Assembly: GCF_028288225.1 (NCBI RefSeq)
Contig: NZ_JAQBOC010000064.1
Coordinates: 1-40,022, forward strand
Direction: 5' to 3'
Source of the DNA: Mucilaginibacter sp.
Lineage (GTDB): Bacteria; Bacteroidota; Bacteroidia; Sphingobacteriales; Sphingobacteriaceae
Length of the DNA: 40,022 bases
Below are positions 26,967 through 39,900 of the stretch, one piece after another. Made by a program: the position numbers and the translations under genes. The notes beneath the pieces were generated by a model that was given only the letters and a program-made list of their open reading frames with translations, had not been told where the DNA came from and did no database searches. The first letter of the stretch is position 1. Each line of letters starts with the position of its first letter.

Positions 26967-29900
26967 CTAGTTTGAAAATTTAAATTGAGAAATAAGTTGG
27001 TCAAGCTGGTCCTGTTCAAGGTTCGCTTCCGGAAAATCTGATGGTGTGTACCCGCCTGACCCGGTTTCAAGGCAATGCGTTATCAATTCTTTTAATACTT
27101 CCAGGTAGTCATGAGCAAGTTTTTTAATGGTATCCTCATTATGCAATTGGGGGCAGTATGTCCAGTCAGCAACCAGGCTGTCATCTATAACTATAGCATT
27201 AATTTCTATTAAATAATTGCGGGTAGCATCGCCGTCCTGATCGCTGCCTGTTTGCAGGGGTGATATTTTCCATCCTAAATCAGCGGGCAGCGCTTGTGCA
27301 GACTGGCCTAAATAATTAAAGATAACTTCCGGTTTTGGCAAATATGATAAAGCTGTTTTGATGTAATCCTCCGCATTGCCATATTTTAATAATCCGTAAC
27401 CTATTCCGTTATCAGGAATTTGCCTTAATTGCTCTTTCAATGAAGTTATAACTGATGAAGGGCCGTTTGTATCATCGAGTTCAAGTAAAATAGGGTAAAT
27501 TGAAGTGAACCAGCCTACTATTCTGCTGATGTCAATATTTTCAAAAACATCTTCCCTTCCATGTCCTTCCATTGCTATTAACAAACTGCGCCGCGATGTA
27601 TAGTTACGAAAAGCGCTAACCAGCGCTGCAAGCAGCAGATCGTTTACGTTGGTATTGTAAGCTGTATGGGCAGCTGATATTAAGGCCTTTGTAGTTTCCT
27701 CATCAAGTTTTACCGTATGCGTGAGTGCGTTTTTCACAGTATTTTTTTCTTTGTCGCCATTCAGATCCACAGGCAGCAGGGTTGCTGCTTCCATCCTGTT
27801 TTCATTTGCCCAAAAAGACAATTCATTTACCAGCCTGTTACCGGAAGAGTATTGTAATGCTTTAGTCGCAAAATTTTTAAATGAATCTGTTTTTTCCGGA
27901 AGATGAACAGCCTGGCCCAATTTTAACTGCGTGTAAACTGCAGACAGGTCTTCAAGCAAAATCCGCCATGAAACCCCATCAATTATCAGATGGTGCGCGG
28001 CTAAAAATAACAGCGATTCTTTTTCATCCTCCAGTTTATAATATCTTGCTGCTAAAATGGGCCCATTAAAAATATCCATCCCGGCTTGCAATGAAGCCAT
28101 GTCTTCCAGTAATTGACTTTGCAGGTTAGCCCCGTAGGTACCGGCAAATTCTTTAATGCTGAAATTCGGATCAATAGCAACAGTTTGCGGAATGTACTCT
28201 TCATAGCTGTCATCCTTCCGCCTTACCCGCATCCTGAGCATATCATGGTGTTCCATAATTTTCATCAAAGCTGCGGTCATGCAAGAAGGATCGAAACCTG
28301 TACCTACTTTTAATATAACAGACTGGTTATAGTGCGAAATTTTGTTTAGCCGTTGGTCAAAAAACCATTTATGAACAGGGATAATTTCAATATCTCCATA
28401 AACAGGACCCTGTTCGGCAACTACAGGCGCGGCTTTTTCTGCTACGGCTGCTAACCCTGCAATCGTAAGCTGTTTGAACAACTGTTTCAGGGTTATCATT
28501 ATGCCTGCCCTGTTTGCCCGCGAAACAATCTGTATGCCTATTATTGAATCGCCACCTATGGCGAAAAAATTATCATCTATGCCAACTTTTTCCCGGCCCA
28601 AAACCTCCGCAAAAATATTGACCAGGATTTGTTCTGTCTCTGAAACCGGAGCCGTATAGTTTTCATTGATTGCACCAGTCTCCATTTCAGCCAGCTTTTT
28701 CCTGTCAATTTTAAAATTTGGGGTAAGCGGTAGCTTTTCGAGGCGTATAATCAATGAAGGCCTCATGTAAAGCGGCAGCTTTTGGGCAAGTATGTGCTCA
28801 ATTTCTTCAGATTTTGGCGCATCGTCGCCAGTAACCGTATAAAACGCGGTAAGGCTTGTGCTTGTGGCATTATTAAAACAAGACACTACTGCTGCATCTT
28901 TAATTCCTGGAATTTCGAGTAAGGTGCTTTCAATCTCGCCGGTTTCTATACGATAACCCCTTATTTTAACCTGGTTATCTTTACGACCCATATATTTCAG
29001 GTTCCCGTTTTCCAACCATAGGCCAAGGTCGCCGGTACGATATATCCGTTCCCCGCTTGGAAACGGCGAATCCACAAATACAGAACGGGTTTGCTCTGCT
29101 TGCCCCCGATAGCCCCTAGCAAGACAAACCCCGCCAATATAAATTTCACCAACAGCACCAGCGGGTAAAAGCCTCCGGTCCCGATCAAGTATATAAATTG
29201 ATACATTGGCAATGGGGTGGCCAATAGTAATATTACCGGTACCTACTTCTGTTACTGTACAGCCCACCGTTGCTTCGGTTGGCCCGTATTCGTTAAAAAT
29301 TAAAATGCCTGGCCATTTATCTTTAATTATTGCAACATGGTCATCCCGCAAAGCTTCGCCGCCTGCAATTAAAGTGCGTACATTGTTATTGCCTGCAGGT
29401 AGTTGGGCCAATAAAGAAATATGCGACGGCGTTAGTTTAACAGTATCGGCCCCGCCATTTTCATCAAATATTTCTGCTAAGATCTCTCCGGCGTCCCTGT
29501 CGCCAAAAATCTCAATATGTTTTCCCCGTATTAACGGAACAAAAATAGAGGTGATGGTAAGATCGAAAGATACAGGTGTAAATAAAGCAAAACTTCCGCC
29601 GTCAGGGTTGTGGCGGAAATAATAATCTTTTGCCCAGTTTAAATAATTAAAAACATTTGCATGGCTTATTTCAACACCTTTTGGTCTGCCTGTTGATCCC
29701 GAAGTAAAAATGATATATGCAAGCGACTGTGCATCGATGGAAACATTAAAATCGGCGACAACTTCCAGGAGGTCGTCCAATTGGAGGTCTATTGCAAAGA
29801 TGTTTCCCGCAAAAAACGGGATATCGAATAAATAGGCTGAAGTTGTTACCAGCGTTTCTGCACCGGAAGCTGTTAACAGGTATTCGATCCTCTCTTTAGG

Positions 29901-30908
29901 ATAAGCCGGATCGACCGGGACATAAACTGCGCCCGATTTAAGGATGCCTAATATTCCTATTATCGTCAGCTCTGATCTTTCTGCCAGCAATGCTATCGTT
30001 GTGCCTGTTTGTGTTCCCAGTTCTTGCCGGAAATACGCTGCAAGCTTTGAACTTTTTATATCCAGTTCTTTATAAGTAAGCGTGTTTCCTTCAAAGCGCA
30101 GGGCAATGTGGTCGGGGTATTTTTTTACGCTTTCGTTAAAAAGATCGATAAACGTTTGATTGCCTGTTTCATTTACCGGCGGATTAAGACTGTCAAAATA
30201 TTTTATTTCACCTGGTGTTAACAGCCCGATTCCCTCTATTGGGGTATTAAAATCTCCGAAAGCTTTTTCAATTTGGTTCAGGTGGCCCTGTACCAGCGTG
30301 GCCCTGTAGGCCGGAAAGATCTGAGGATCATATTCAAACCTTATCCTGCAAGTTACGGGGTCGACATGTATATTTATTCCAAACCTGTATTTATCCCCGG
30401 AAAGTGAATGAAGGTCAGTAAAGACCAATATATCACTTACATCGGTTTTTTCCCATCCTAATTGTTCTTTTGCCAATACTTCAAACGGATAATCAGCATA
30501 ATTGAAACAATCCTCTATCAACTGTAACGACCTGTTTAGGTAGTCCTTTAAGGTATCACCCTCCTCCCTTTGCAATAGTAATGGAAACAACTTGTCATCA
30601 GTACTTTCATTTTTCAAACATGGCACCATAAAAATTGCCGATGACGATGACCGATAGCGGCTAAACAATAAGGCAAACATTGAAGTAATAATACCAAAAG
30701 TGGTTAGCGGGTCATCTGTTATCGTGGCCAACCTATTCCTGAAATCATCACTTAACGTAAGTTCCCGGGTTAAAAAGATACTTCTCTCATCCGGAATAAA
30801 ATTATTGTCCCTTGTATTTATTTCATTGGCGCTCAATGCGGCAAACTGGCCTTTCCAGAAAATTGCGGCTTCACTGTAATTGGTTCCAGGTGTATTTAAA
30901 TTGCTCAT
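26967..30908 (-). CDS. NRPS, one module: half C domain-A(Asn)-PCP-E
   Basis: This 1313-residue protein starts with about 235 residues resembling only the C-terminal lobe of a condensation domain (FWKGQF, then YADYPFEVLAKE and the closing TPGEIKYF). The N-terminal lobe and the HHxxxDG motif are missing. The frame is closed by a TAA seven codons before the ATG, so the half domain is not caused by a wrong start. The A domain has FTSGSTGRPKG near 406 and code D-L-T-K-I-G-E-V-G, the classical asparagine code. The carrier is GGDSIIGIQ near 786, the GGDS form used before epimerisation domains, and the E domain has HHLIIDGVSWR near 972. The upstream protein ends in a complete C domain, which should make the peptide bond to this module. 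The half domain may act as a docking or linker element. The residue added should be D-Asn. Gaps are 25 bp upstream and 2 bp downstream. Confidence 0.93.
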   Translation of the reverse strand: MSNLNTPGTNYSEAAIFWKGQFAALSANEINTRDNNFIPDERSIFLTRELTLSDDFRNRLATITDDPLTTFGIITSMFALLFSRYRSSSSAIFMVPCLKNESTDDKLFPLLLQREEGDTLKDYLNRSLQLIEDCFNYADYPFEVLAKEQLGWEKTDVSDILVFTDLHSLSGDKYRFGINIHVDPVTCRIRFEYDPQIFPAYRATLVQGHLNQIEKAFGDFNTPIEGIGLLTPGEIKYFDSLNPPVNETGNQTFIDLFNESVKKYPDHIALRFEGNTLTYKELDIKSSKLAAYFRQELGTQTGTTIALLAERSELTIIGILGILKSGAVYVPVDPAYPKERIEYLLTASGAETLVTTSAYLFDIPFFAGNIFAIDLQLDDLLEVVADFNVSIDAQSLAYIIFTSGSTGRPKGVEISHANVFNYLNWAKDYYFRHNPDGGSFALFTPVSFDLTITSIFVPLIRGKHIEIFGDRDAGEILAEIFDENGGADTVKLTPSHISLLAQLPAGNNNVRTLIAGGEALRDDHVAIIKDKWPGILIFNEYGPTEATVGCTVTEVGTGNITIGHPIANVSIYILDRDRRLLPAGAVGEIYIGGVCLARGYRGQAEQTRSVFVDSPFPSGERIYRTGDLGLWLENGNLKYMGRKDNQVKIRGYRIETGEIESTLLEIPGIKDAAVVSCFNNATSTSLTAFYTVTGDDAPKSEEIEHILAQKLPLYMRPSLIIRLEKLPLTPNFKIDRKKLAEMETGAINENYTAPVSETEQILVNIFAEVLGREKVGIDDNFFAIGGDSIIGIQIVSRANRAGIMITLKQLFKQLTIAGLAAVAEKAAPVVAEQGPVYGDIEIIPVHKWFFDQRLNKISHYNQSVILKVGTGFDPSCMTAALMKIMEHHDMLRMRVRRKDDSYEEYIPQTVAIDPNFSIKEFAGTYGANLQSQLLEDMASLQAGMDIFNGPILAARYYKLEDEKESLLFLAAHHLIIDGVSWRILLEDLSAVYTQLKLGQAVHLPEKTDSFKNFATKALQYSSGNRLVNELSFWANENRMEAATLLPVDLNGDKEKNTVKNALTHTVKLDEETTKALISAAHTAYNTNVNDLLLAALVSAFRNYTSRRSLLIAMEGHGREDVFENIDISRIVGWFTSIYPILLELDDTNGPSSVITSLKEQLRQIPDNGIGYGLLKYGNAEDYIKTALSYLPKPEVIFNYLGQSAQALPADLGWKISPLQTGSDQDGDATRNYLIEINAIVIDDSLVADWTYCPQLHNEDTIKKLAHDYLEVLKELITHCLETGSGGYTPSDFPEANLEQDQLDQLISQFKFSN

Positions 30909-30933
30909 TATGTTTAACGTATGCTGTTAAATT

Positions 30934-33900
30934 TTAAAAATTCAGTTTAAGGCTTATTTTTTTTGACAGACTCTCTTTTTTATTCTCCGGCATAATGCTG
31001 CCAACGGTTATTGTTTGATCTTTTGCTATAGCTGCCAAAATTTCTTTATAGTTAGCTGCTATAGTTGCTATTGTGTGTTCATTAAACAAATGGTTATTAT
31101 AAACAACATCTACTTTAAGAAAATCCACTTTATCAGTAATCAGGAAGGAAATATCATACTGTGTAACCCTTACTTCAGGTACTATGTATTTCATTTCTAA
31201 CCCCGGCCCTGTCATAACGCCATCATCATAATTATTGTCATACATATTAGGCACGTAATCTACCTGCACATCAAACAATGGTGTCCGGTTTTGCTCCCTT
31301 GGTATTTTCAGCTCGTGCAGCAATACATCAAAAGGGTAATCCTGATATAGCAACCCATCATTTACCACCTTATTTACTTCAGTTATCACTTTAAGCAAAT
31401 CATCTTCTTTATTAAACCCGGCTCTCAGCACAATGGTATTCAGGAAAAAGCCAAGCATTTTTTGCAGGTCGGGATGACGTCTCTCAGCTGTTTCGACTCC
31501 TAATAAAATATCTTCCCCCTTTGCATAAGGAAACAGCGTTACGTAAATGGCTGATAATACAATTACATAAAGTGTTACCCCACGCTCCCTTGCCACTGTG
31601 TTTAATTTGCCGTGCAGTTCAGGTTCAATTACCAGGGACAGTTGCCTGCCATCGTAGGTTAAATAATCATGCCGCGGCCTGTCAACCGGCAGGTTCAGCC
31701 TTGGGGGTACCTTTGAAAATTGCTGCTGCCAGTAAGTTCTGGATGCATCCGTTTGCTTTGAGGCACTATGATTGCTGTGCCAGGCAGCAAAATCCCGGTA
31801 TTGTACCTTTAATGGTTCGCGAGCAGTTGATTCTCCGGCGGTTAGCAGGGCATAATTTTTTGAAAACTCACCGATGAACAAACCTGTAGACCAACCGTCC
31901 AATAAAATGTGATGGAGGCTTATTGAAAAATAATATTTTTCATCACCTGCCTTACAAAGCAATGAACGGAGCAAGGGGCCTTTTTCCAGGTTGAAAGGGA
32001 GCTTATTTTCTTCCCTCAACATTTCCATAACCTTTTCCGAAGCATTTATCTCTCCGGAAAGGTCAACTATTTTCATTTTGAAACCATATTCATCTGTGCT
32101 TAGCACTCTTTGTTTGGGTTCGGCAGAAAACGAGGTAAAAACAGTCCGTAAAATATCGTGGCGCTCCACAATCAATTCAAGCGCATTAGAAAAAGCTTTA
32201 ATATCCAGGTCGCCTGTTATTTCATAAAAACCTGTCATATTAAAAATCCCCGGGTTTTCAGAAAGCTGGTTGGCTATCCAGATCCGTTTTTGGGGATGAG
32301 AAAGCTGGTAATCATTAGCAGCAGGTAATTGCGGAATAGGTTCATAGCCTTCTGCTTCGGTATGTTCAACTATATTAGCAAGTTCGCCAAGCGTTTTTGC
32401 ATTAAAAATTGTTTTGATTGGTATTTTAATGCCTGTTTCTCCTAAAATAGCCGCTACCATTTTGGCTGCCTTGAGGCTATGCCCTCCGGATGCAAAAAAA
32501 TCGTCAAGCAACCCCGGGCTGTTTACACCCAATATGTCCGACCAAATTTTAGCAACAATTTTTTGGAAATATGTATGGGGAGCAATAAAGTTAGTTTGGG
32601 GTTGATGATTGTCCACCCAAACCGGCAGGCTTGCTTTATCTACCTTGCCATTGGTGGTAAGCGGAATTTCATCAATTTTAACAAATCTGGCAGGAACCAT
32701 ATAATACGGCAGTTTTAATGCCATAAAGCTTTGCAGTTCTGTCGCCGCAGGAATTGTATCTTCATTTTTGGGAACGAAATAAGCTGTTAGCTCATATTCT
32801 GCATCATTAATCTTAGTTGCTACTACAGCAGCCGTTTTTATGTGGTTATGAGTGGTAAGTACATCGGTACATTCCCCGGGTTCGATGCGGAAACCCCTTA
32901 TTTTTACCTGTTCATCAATTCTGCCCAGGTACTCAATTTCACCAGTATGCAGCCACCGGCCTGTATCACCGGTTTTATACATCACCTGGCCGGGACTGAA
33001 AGGATCTGCAACAAATTTCTGGCTTGTTAGTTCTTTCCTGTTAAGATACCCTTTTGACAAGCCCCTGCCTGCCAGGCAAATTTCGCCGGAAACTCCAACT
33101 GGTAAAAACTGCTCATTTTTATCAATAATATAAACCTGCATATTCTGAATTGGCTTGCCTATCAGTATAAAAGGATCATGTTCATTCAACTCCTTTACAA
33201 TACAACCAATAGTTGCTTCTGTAGGCCCATATTCATTATAAACCCTTGCCTTTGGCAACAGCCTTTTCAATATTTCGAGGTGCGCCGGAAATACAGCCTC
33301 GCCGCCAAGAATGATACAGCCTATATTTTCCTGCCCCTGGGAAATACCCTCCAGCAAACCGAGATAGGATGGCGTAAGTTTCAGAAAATCATATTTTTTA
33401 TCCCCCTTAAAACAAGCCTCCATTACCTCCGGAGCTTCTTTTTCTTCAGGATAAACTTCCAGCTGGCCACCTGAGGTAAGGCAGCAGAATATTGGTGTTG
33501 CAGTAAAATCAAAAGAAAGCGAGGTGAATAAGGCTGAGCTAACAGGCTTATCTTGCGTAAAGTAATATCCCTGTGCCCATAATAAATAATTTACCAGGTT
33601 ACGATGGGTTATTGCACAACCCTTGGGTGTACCGGTTGAGCCGGATGTATAAATAACGTAACAATTTCTGTCCGGGTCATTTTCCGGGAAACCAGTATTT
33701 AATTCAGCCTTGGGGAACGCCTTTATCCTGTCTATGTCTAATGCGTTAAGTTTGAGCTTTATTGCCTTGTCCCAACTCAGGGTATCAGTCAATGTCCATT
33801 TTATATCAGCGTCTTCAGCAATAAATTTGAGGCGTATTTCGGGCAGGCTAATTTCCAATGGCACATACACGCCTCCGGCTTTGAGTATTCCCCAAATGGC

Positions 33901-36900
33901 TACTACCCAATTAGCAGAACGATCCATGTAAATCCCTACCGCTTCACCTGCTTTTAATCCCTTTTCTAAAAGGGATGAAGCCACACTCAAAGCTGCTTTA
34001 TCAAGGTCAGCATATGATATTTTTTTTGATCCGTCAATTAAAGCAATGGCTGGTCCGTTAGCAATAACCTGCTTATCTATCAACCCGTTAACAGTTTCAT
34101 CGGCAGGAAAACTTTTACTTGTATTGTTCCATTCTTCAAGAATAAGTTTACGGCTATGCAGTGGCATTAACGGAAGCAAACCAACCGGTGTATGCGGATC
34201 AGTCAGCAACCCGGTTAAAAATGCTTCAAAATTTTCGAGCAGGCCCGAAATAGTTTCAGGAAGGAAAAGGTCGGTACTGTAGTCACAATCAAGCACCATT
34301 CCGTCGGGCAGTACTGTAATGTCAAAAAACAGGTCGAACGGGGCAAAGCTCAATGGCGTTTGTACCCAGTTAACCTGTAATGCTGTAAATGATGGTAGTT
34401 CATTAACCGGGTTTAAGTTAAATGTAACATTTACCAGTTGCGATTGAAGGCGGTTTCCCTTCTGGTTTAAATTGTCCAAAATTTTCGCAAAAGGATACGC
34501 CTGGTTTTCAAAACATTCAATAAGCTCTTTCTTTGAATTTTTAAGGAAAGCGGTAAAAGAGCCTTCATCGGTATAACGGCTTAAAAACGGTAAAAGGTTT
34601 GCGCAATAACCTGCTACATTTTTATCATTTTCAAAATTGCGGCCGCTTACCGGCATTCCTATTATCAACTCATCTGTATCGCAGCAGCGATGTAGAAATG
34701 CGGCATAGGCCGATATCATCAGCATAAATGGCGTACAGTCGTTTTGCCTTGAAAAATCTTTCAATTTTATATTGAAGGACTGGGGGAATTTCCGTGTACA
34801 CCTTGCTGCTTTATAACTTTTATTTGCCGGGCGAGGGAAATCGGCAGGTAACTGTAAGGGTGTTGTCTTCCCCGAAAGCTTGTTATTCCAGTAAACCTTC
34901 ATTGCATCCATTACCGGGTCAGCAAGTGATTTGCCGAGCATACCGGTGTATTCCCTGAAAGATAATGCTTCGGGTAATTGAGCCGGCCTGCCTGAAACAG
35001 ATTCATTATAGTAAGCACTAACATCAAACAAAACCACACCAAACGACCAGCCATCCAATATGATATGATGGGCAGTAAACTGCAGCAGGTATTCATCATC
35101 AGGCAGTTGCAATACCTGGATCCTGAACAAGGGGCCTTTTGTGAGTTCAAATTTAACCAGGCTGCCTTCCTGCATCCATTTATCAGCATATTCCTTTTTT
35201 CCTTTATTATCCGTTCCATGCGCTTCGGTGTAAACAATCGTATAGGGCAGCTCTTGTAAAACAACCTGGTGTTCACCGTCAGGGCTAATAAATGTTCTTA
35301 ATCCTTCATGCCGGGCTATTACCTTATCCAATGCGTTTTGAAGCAATTGTTTATTCAATTCCCCTTTTAAATGCAGCGTGGTTGATACATTATAAGCTTG
35401 TGAGCCGGCATCATCAAGCTCTGCAAGCAGCCATAACTGTTTTTGTGCATCTGTTAACCGGAATGTAACCGGAGCTGCTAAAGACGCCGGTGTTTTAACC
35501 GGTAAGGCTGCAACTATTTCCCTGCCGGCAAAAAAACCATTATCAAGCAGTTCCTGAACAGACGCTTTTACAACTTCTATAATTTTGTCTGCATCCTCAT
35601 AAGTATGTTCTGTGGAGAAAAAGCAAATCCTTCTTTCCCAGGTATAAACCCCTTTTTCCATCATCAGATAAAAAAGAAGGCTCATTTCAACCGGCTGAAA
35701 AACAAGGCTGTATTTTCCAAATGATTCAAAGCGGAACAATGACCCGAAATGGACAATTTTTACAGGCAGGGATATCTCTTCAAAAAAGCTGTTTAATACT
35801 GCTGCAAAATATACTGTTAGCTTATTAACCTTTTCCTGCAATGCAGGGCCTTCGCGTTTCATTTTTAACAATGAAGCCTTTGCAGCAGCGATAGTAAGCG
35901 GATGCTTGCAAAAAGTACCGCCAAAAAACGTCATCTCAACAGGTGGATATGAATCATCTCCATATTGCCACCAGCCACCATCAATGGTATCTATATATTC
36001 TTTTTTACCTGCAACAATACCTATCGGCATACCGCCGCCAGGAATTTTACCATAAGTTACTATATCAGCATAAATTCCAAAATGCGCCTGTGCACCTCCG
36101 GGATGAATTCTGAAACCAGTAATAATCTCATCAAAAATGAGTGCAATCCCATTCTTTTGGGTTACATCCCTCAGTTTTTTAAGAAATTCAACAGGCTGAA
36201 ACCCCGGCCTTCTGCTCTGAACAGGCTCAACCATTACCGCAGCTATCTCATGTGCGTATTTTTCAATAATATTGAAAGATTCTTCGGCGCCCAAAGTAAG
36301 CACCAAAACATCATCGGCATAACCCTGCGGAATACCTGGGCCTATAGGAGATGCAAAATATTCATCCCCGCTTGATTCCATCTGCGCCAATACACCGTCA
36401 AAAGTGCCATGATAGGAGCCTGTGAAAATGGCTATTTTCTTTTTGCCTGTTTTTGTACGGGCTATGCGCATGGCTGCCATAATCGCCTCTGTTCCGGTAT
36501 TGCTGAACACTACGCGCTCAACCCCGGTTAACTCATGTATTAATTGTGCTACTTCCCCGGCCATATCACTTTGTGTGGCTAGTTCCATACCTTCTATCAA
36601 TTGGGCCTGTATGGCCTCTTTAATAAAATCAGGGCTGTTGCCAAAAAAATTAACGCCATAACCCAAGCCTATATCCACATAATTATTTCCATCAATATCC
36701 CTGAATTTGGAACCGGAAGACCATTCAGAAACTATAGGGTATAAAAATTCTTTAAGCGATAACCTGAAGTCGATTGAGTTTATCCAGTCTGCCAGTACGT
36801 GCCTGTGCTTTTGAGCGTAAGCTTTTGATAGTGCGGTACGTTTATTATAACGCTGCACAAACGACTCTATAAAATTTGATTGCACCGTTGTAAAAGGTAC

Positions 36901-39900
36901 GTCCTCATGCAGCTTTACAGCCTTAAAATTCAGCTTACCTGACGGCTTGCCTGGTTCCGCAGCAGCCGTATTTCTATTTGATGCCTTTGCGGGTGATGCT
37001 TCAAGGCTTTCAATGCGTTTTGAAAGCTCTTCCAGCTTCTTTAAAAGATCTGACCCTAAAGCGTTATTCCCTAAAGTTTCGGTAATAACGGGGGCCGGTA
37101 AAGCCATATCTGTATTCTGTTCAATACTGATACCGGCTGCACTTAGGTGATTGGCAAGGGCGTCAATACTGGATAGCTCATCAAAAAACTGCTTCATTGA
37201 TAGCTTTATCCCGAATTTCTCCTTAATGGCGTCAATCATTTTTACGAGGATCAGCGAATCCAGCCCCAGTTCCATAAAACTGATAGTCAGATCATCCTCG
37301 CCGGCATCGAGGCCCGAAAATTTGTTTACCATATCTGATAGAATGCTTATTATAGCATTTCTATCGGGTTTTGTGTGTGTTTCAGAAACTTTCATTTCAC
37401 TCATTTTAATACCAGGAGCGGCGTCCCGGATGATGATTGATTGTGATGTTAAAACATGGGTTGGCGGCCCTGTAACAGACCCAGTTGGCAATGGCCCGTT
37501 CCAATGTCTGCGGCGCTGGAATGGGTAGAGTGGTGCAGTAACAAGATGCGGTTTATAAGGTGCATCAAATTCTTTAAGGTCTAACGGAAAGCCTGCAACA
37601 AATAATTCGGCAAGGTTATCGGTAAGGAGCCTCCAGGCATGGGATTTATACCTTGCTGATGACATGAATTTTATTTTCTCAGGCGATGCCAGGCAGCTTT
37701 TTGCCATCGTAAGCAATGAGGCATCGGGGCCTATTTCTAAAAAGAGTGCGCAATCTTTTAATTCCAGTTCCTTTATGCCCTGTAAAAAGCAAACCGGTGA
37801 AATTATCTGCGAAACCCAGTATCCAGGCCCGGCTATCTCTTTTCCTGCAATCTTCCCTGTAATGTTTGAAACCAAAGGAATATTCGGCTCGCTGAATTGT
37901 ATGTCAGCCGCTGTTTTACGGAAATCGTCCAGCATCGCCTCCATATGCGAGGAATGAAATGCATGTGATACATTCAGCATAACATGCGGGATGCCTTCGC
38001 TGTCCAGTTCTGCGTCTGCATCCTTTAGCGCTTTTACACTTCCCGAAAGCACAAAATGTTCCGGCCCATTAAATGCGGCTATTGTTAAATCATTCTTATA
38101 GCGGTCTATAATATGTTTAGCCTTTTCAACAGATGTCAATACCGACATCATTCCACCCTCTATAGAAATACCCGGCATCAACTGTGCCCTTTTAGCTACC
38201 AGTTTAAGTCCATCTTCCAAAGTAAACACCCCGGCAATACATGCGGCAGTAAGCTCGCCCAGGCTGTGCCCCATAACATAGGCCGGCTTTATCCTTAAAG
38301 ATATCCATAGTTTTGCCAAGGCATATTCAAACGCAAAAATGGCTGGCTGAGCATACCTGGTTATATGGATAAGATCTTCATTTCCATTGACAGGAAAAAG
38401 GATCTCCAACAGCGGAATGTCTAAATAATCATTTAAAACGGTTTCACATTTCAAGAGGCTTTCTTTAAATACCGGATGCGCATCAAATAGTTCCCTGCCC
38501 ATACCTGGGTATTGAGAACCCTGTCCGGAGAAAAGGAAAGCGGTTGTAGTATTTGAAGGATTAAGCAGCTTACCTGAAGCAACACCTTTTTTAGTATTCC
38601 CTTCAATAAATAGCTGTAATTTATTTATTGCCTCCGTTTTATTTTCGGCAGAAAAGGCCAAACGATGAGGCATTTTTGCCCGCCCGGTATTTACCGTGTA
38701 GCAGGTATCAGAAAAATTAACATCACTCTTATTTTCGAAGAAATGAATGTAGTTAGCTGCCAAATTATTTAATGTCTCATTGTTTTTTGCTGATAACGTA
38801 AAAAGTTGAACAGGTTTTTCGATGGCCGGATGTTCCGTTATCTGAACAGGAGGCTCTTCAAGTATAATATGTGCGTTAGTTCCGCTTAAACCAAAAGAGC
38901 TGACTGAAGCTATGCGACGTCCGCTTTTTGGCGCCCAATGGGTTAAGTTAACAGGGATCTTCACCTGAATTTCAGACCATTCGATATGACTGCTGGGCGT
39001 TGAAAAATTCAGATGGGCGGGGATCTGTTTGTGCTTCATGGCAAGCATTACCTTTATAAGGCTTGCTATGCCTGCAGCCTGCTCCAGGTGCCCGATATTT
39101 GTTTTAACGCTGCCTACCAACAACGGCTCGTTATCTCCACGGTTTGCGGCCAGTGTGCGGGCAATAGCCCCCATTTCAATAGGGTCGCCAAGTGATGTGC
39201 CTGTGCCATGCGCTTCAATATACGAGATTTCACCCGGGTAAACCGCTGCAATCTCCATTGCCTTTCTTATCAATGTTTCCTGCGATTGACCGTTAGGCAC
39301 CGTTAGCCCGCTGCTCCGCCCATCGTGGTTAATTGCAACGCCACGCACTATTGATAGTATACGGTCGTTATCCCGTATGGCATCCGATAGTCTTTTTAAA
39401 ACCACCATACCGCAACCTTCCCCTCTCACGTAACCATTAGCATCATCAGAAAAAGTTTTGCACTTACCATCAGGCGACAATGCTTTGCTTTTACTTAAGA
39501 AAATGCTTGATTGAGGGGTAAGCATAAGCTGTACGCCACCAGCCAGCGCCAAATTGCTTTCGCCGTTCCTAAGGCTTTGGCAAGCCATATTTACCGTTAC
39601 CAGTGATGAAGAGCAGGCCGTGTCGATACTGATGGACGGCCCCTGCGTACCTAGAAAATAGGAAATACGCCCCGCCGCAAAACTATAACTGTTACCAGTA
39701 CCTGTGTAAGTATTAATATCATTTGTCCTTGAATTTTCCAGATGAAACTGGCCATAATCATTTTGTCCTATGCCTACAAAGATCCCTGTTGGCGTGTTAT
39801 TTAAATGATCGGGCTGGATCCCTGCATTTTCGAGCGCTTCCCAGCTTACCTCGAGCAATAAACGCTGCTGCGGATCGATATAATCCGCCTCGTTGGGTGC

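Noticed and set aside
30203..30936. Frameshift or wrong start as the cause of the half C domain
   Set aside because: An in-frame TAA lies seven codons before the ATG, and the upstream gene ends in its own complete C domain, so there is no missing lobe to join.
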